Assembly: GCA_945632055.1 (NCBI GenBank) | Contig: CALZCU010000047.1 | Coordinates: forward strand, 1-6,817 | Source: an uncultured Ruminococcus sp. | GTDB taxonomy: Bacteria; Bacillota; Clostridia; Oscillospirales; Acutalibacteraceae | Length of the DNA: 6,817 bases | Direction of reading: 5' to 3' | Shown here: one piece after another, positions 5,890-6,817 of the stretch | How the letters are laid out: each line of letters begins with the position of its first letter | How positions within the stretch are numbered: the first letter of the stretch is position 1 | The notes under the pieces: generated by a model | Told to the model about the DNA's origin: nothing | Databases searched by the model: none | The model's input: the letters and a program-made list of their open reading frames with translations, nothing else | Made by a program: the position numbers and the translations under genes

Positions 5890-5907
5890 TCGTTAAATGT
5901 TTGTCAA
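5890..5907 (+). promoter_or_regulatory. Rex-like operator candidate upstream of gap
   Basis: TCGTTAA, four bases (ATGT), then TTGTCAA. Against the clostridial Rex pattern TTGTTAA-N4-TTAACAA this matches 11 of 14 positions (6 of 7 and 5 of 7). It ends 4 bp before the gap -35. Rex is an NADH-sensing repressor of redox and fermentation genes and is known to control gap in some Firmicutes. The assignment is inference. Confidence 0.35.
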
Positions 5908-5911
5908 ACTA

Positions 5912-5940
5912 TTGAAGAAATGAAAAAAATGTAATATAAT
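5912..5940 (+). promoter_or_regulatory. Promoter of gap
   Basis: TTGAAG (5912-5917), a 17 bp spacer and a perfect TATAAT (5935-5940). Transcription should start near 5947, leaving a leader of only about 27 nt that contains the strong ribosome binding site AGGAGG (5959-5964). Confidence 0.8.
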
Positions 5941-5973
5941 AAAATTACCTTAAATTTTAGGAGGAATATTATT

Positions 5974-6817
5974 ATGTCAGTTAAAGTTGCAATTAACGGC
6001 TTCGGTCGTATCGGACGCCTTGCTTTCAGACAGATGTTCGGTGCAGAGGGTTACGAGGTAGTAGCTATCAACGATCTTACAGATCCCAAAATGCTCGCAA
6101 ACCTTCTTAAGTACGATACAGCACAGGGCGGCTACTGCGGCAGAATCGGCGAAGGTCTTCACACTGTAGAGGCAGGCGAGGGTTCAATCATTGTTGACGG
6201 TAAGGAAATCACAATCTACGCTAAGCCCAACGCTGCTGAGCTTCCCTGGGGCGAACTCGGCGTTGATGTTGTTCTCGAGTGCACAGGCTTCTACTGCTCA
6301 AAGGCTAAGAGCCAGGCTCACATTGACGCAGGTGCAAAGAAGGTTGTTATTTCTGCTCCCGCAGGCAACGACCTTAAGACAATCGTTTACAGCGTAAACG
6401 AAAAGACTCTTACAGCAGACGACACAATCATTTCTGCTGCTTCCTGCACAACAAACTGCCTCGCTCCTATGGCTGATACTCTTAACAAGTATGCAGAAAT
6501 CCAGAGCGGTATTATGTCAACAATCCACGCTTACACAGGCGACCAGATGATTCTTGACGGTCCTCACAGAAAGGGCGACCTCAGAAGAGCAAGAGCAGGC
6601 GCTGCTAACATCGTTCCCAACTCAACAGGCGCTGCAAAGGCTATCGGTCTTGTAATTCCCGAGCTTAACGGCAAGCTCATCGGTTCAGCTCAGCGTGTAC
6701 CCGTTCCCACAGGCTCAACAACAATCCTCACAGCTGTAGTTAAGGGCACAGATGTTACTGTTGAAGGCATCAACGCTGCTATGAAGGCTGCTGCTTCCGA
6801 GTCATTCGGCTACAACG
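5974..6817 (+). CDS. gap: Glyceraldehyde-3-phosphate dehydrogenase (C-terminus outside window)
   Basis: Glycolytic enzyme that oxidises and phosphorylates glyceraldehyde-3-phosphate with NAD+. The 281 visible residues are most of a protein usually about 335 long. Seen in order: the Rossmann motif NGFGRIGR (8-15); Asp34 in INDLTD, typical of NAD preference; the active-site segment [12 protein letters not shown] with catalytic Cys158; His185 in TIHAYTGDQ; and RVPVPTGS (241-248) of the catalytic domain. The residue three before the catalytic cysteine is Ala, where many family members have Asn (SNASCTTN); this position varies in Firmicutes. The ATG at 5974 follows AGGAGG with a 9-nt spacer. Codon choice is far more biased than in the agr genes (mostly ACA, CTT, GGC, AAG, GCT), as expected for a very highly expressed gene. 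It is transcribed away from rny, possibly under Rex control. Confidence 0.97.
   Translation, partial: MSVKVAINGFGRIGRLAFRQMFGAEGYEVVAINDLTDPKMLANLLKYDTAQGGYCGRIGEGLHTVEAGEGSIIVDGKEITIYAKPNAAELPWGELGVDVVLECTGFYCSKAKSQAHIDAGAKKVVISAPAGNDLKTIVYSVNEKTLTADDTIISAASCTTNCLAPMADTLNKYAEIQSGIMSTIHAYTGDQMILDGPHRKGDLRRARAGAANIVPNSTGAAKAIGLVIPELNGKLIGSAQRVPVPTGSTTILTAVVKGTDVTVEGINAAMKAAASESFGYN

Noticed and set aside
1..6817. CRISPR array, insertion sequence, tRNA or rRNA genes.
   Set aside because: No regularly spaced repeats, transposase motifs, or tRNA/rRNA sequences were seen on either strand.

Overview
The window looks like chromosome from a Gram-positive member of the Clostridia, probably an Oscillospirales/Ruminococcaceae-type gut bacterium. 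The evidence is strong GGAGG ribosome binding sites, AT-rich intergenic DNA with sigma-A type promoters, an RNase Y gene, a clostridial-style agr locus, and a gap gene with highly biased codons (ACA, CTT, CCC, GGC, AAG). The taxonomic call is an inference from style, not from a marker gene.

Layout from left to right. (1) Bases 1-232, minus strand: the first 77 codons of a STAS-domain anti-anti-sigma-like gene with its own promoter. (2) Bases 233-777: no convincing protein gene. On the plus strand this stretch holds a perfect consensus promoter (TTGACA, 17 bp, TATAAT) followed about 140 bases later by a strong terminator. Together they define a candidate small RNA of about 174 nt that has not been assigned to a family. 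(3) Bases 778-3604, minus strand: a complete agr-type peptide quorum-sensing operon in the order agrA (LytTR response regulator), agrC (membrane histidine kinase), agrB (peptide protease/exporter), agrD (44-residue pro-peptide), driven by a TATAAT promoter at 3685-3713. (4) Bases 3761-3874: structured 3' region and rho-independent terminator of the next gene. (5) Bases 3885-5435, minus strand: rny (RNase Y), with a consensus promoter about 300 bases upstream and so a long leader. (6) Bases 5436-5973: a divergent intergenic region with promoters for rny and gap and a Rex-like operator candidate. (7) Bases 5974-6817, plus strand: gap (glyceraldehyde-3-phosphate dehydrogenase), cut by the window end.

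How it works together: AgrB should mature and export a cyclic peptide from AgrD, AgrC should sense it outside the cell, and AgrA should activate targets, probably including its own operon. The small-peptide gene agrD lies at 778-912. Its predicted ring-forming residue is serine rather than cysteine, which predicts a lactone with the ring Ser-Trp-Trp-Gly-Phe. The convergent small RNA carries a hairpin whose loop contains UCCCC, and it shares the terminator hairpin with the agr operon. This recalls the staphylococcal agr/RNAIII pairing, but no homology is claimed. The most novel items are the agrD peptide and this small RNA.
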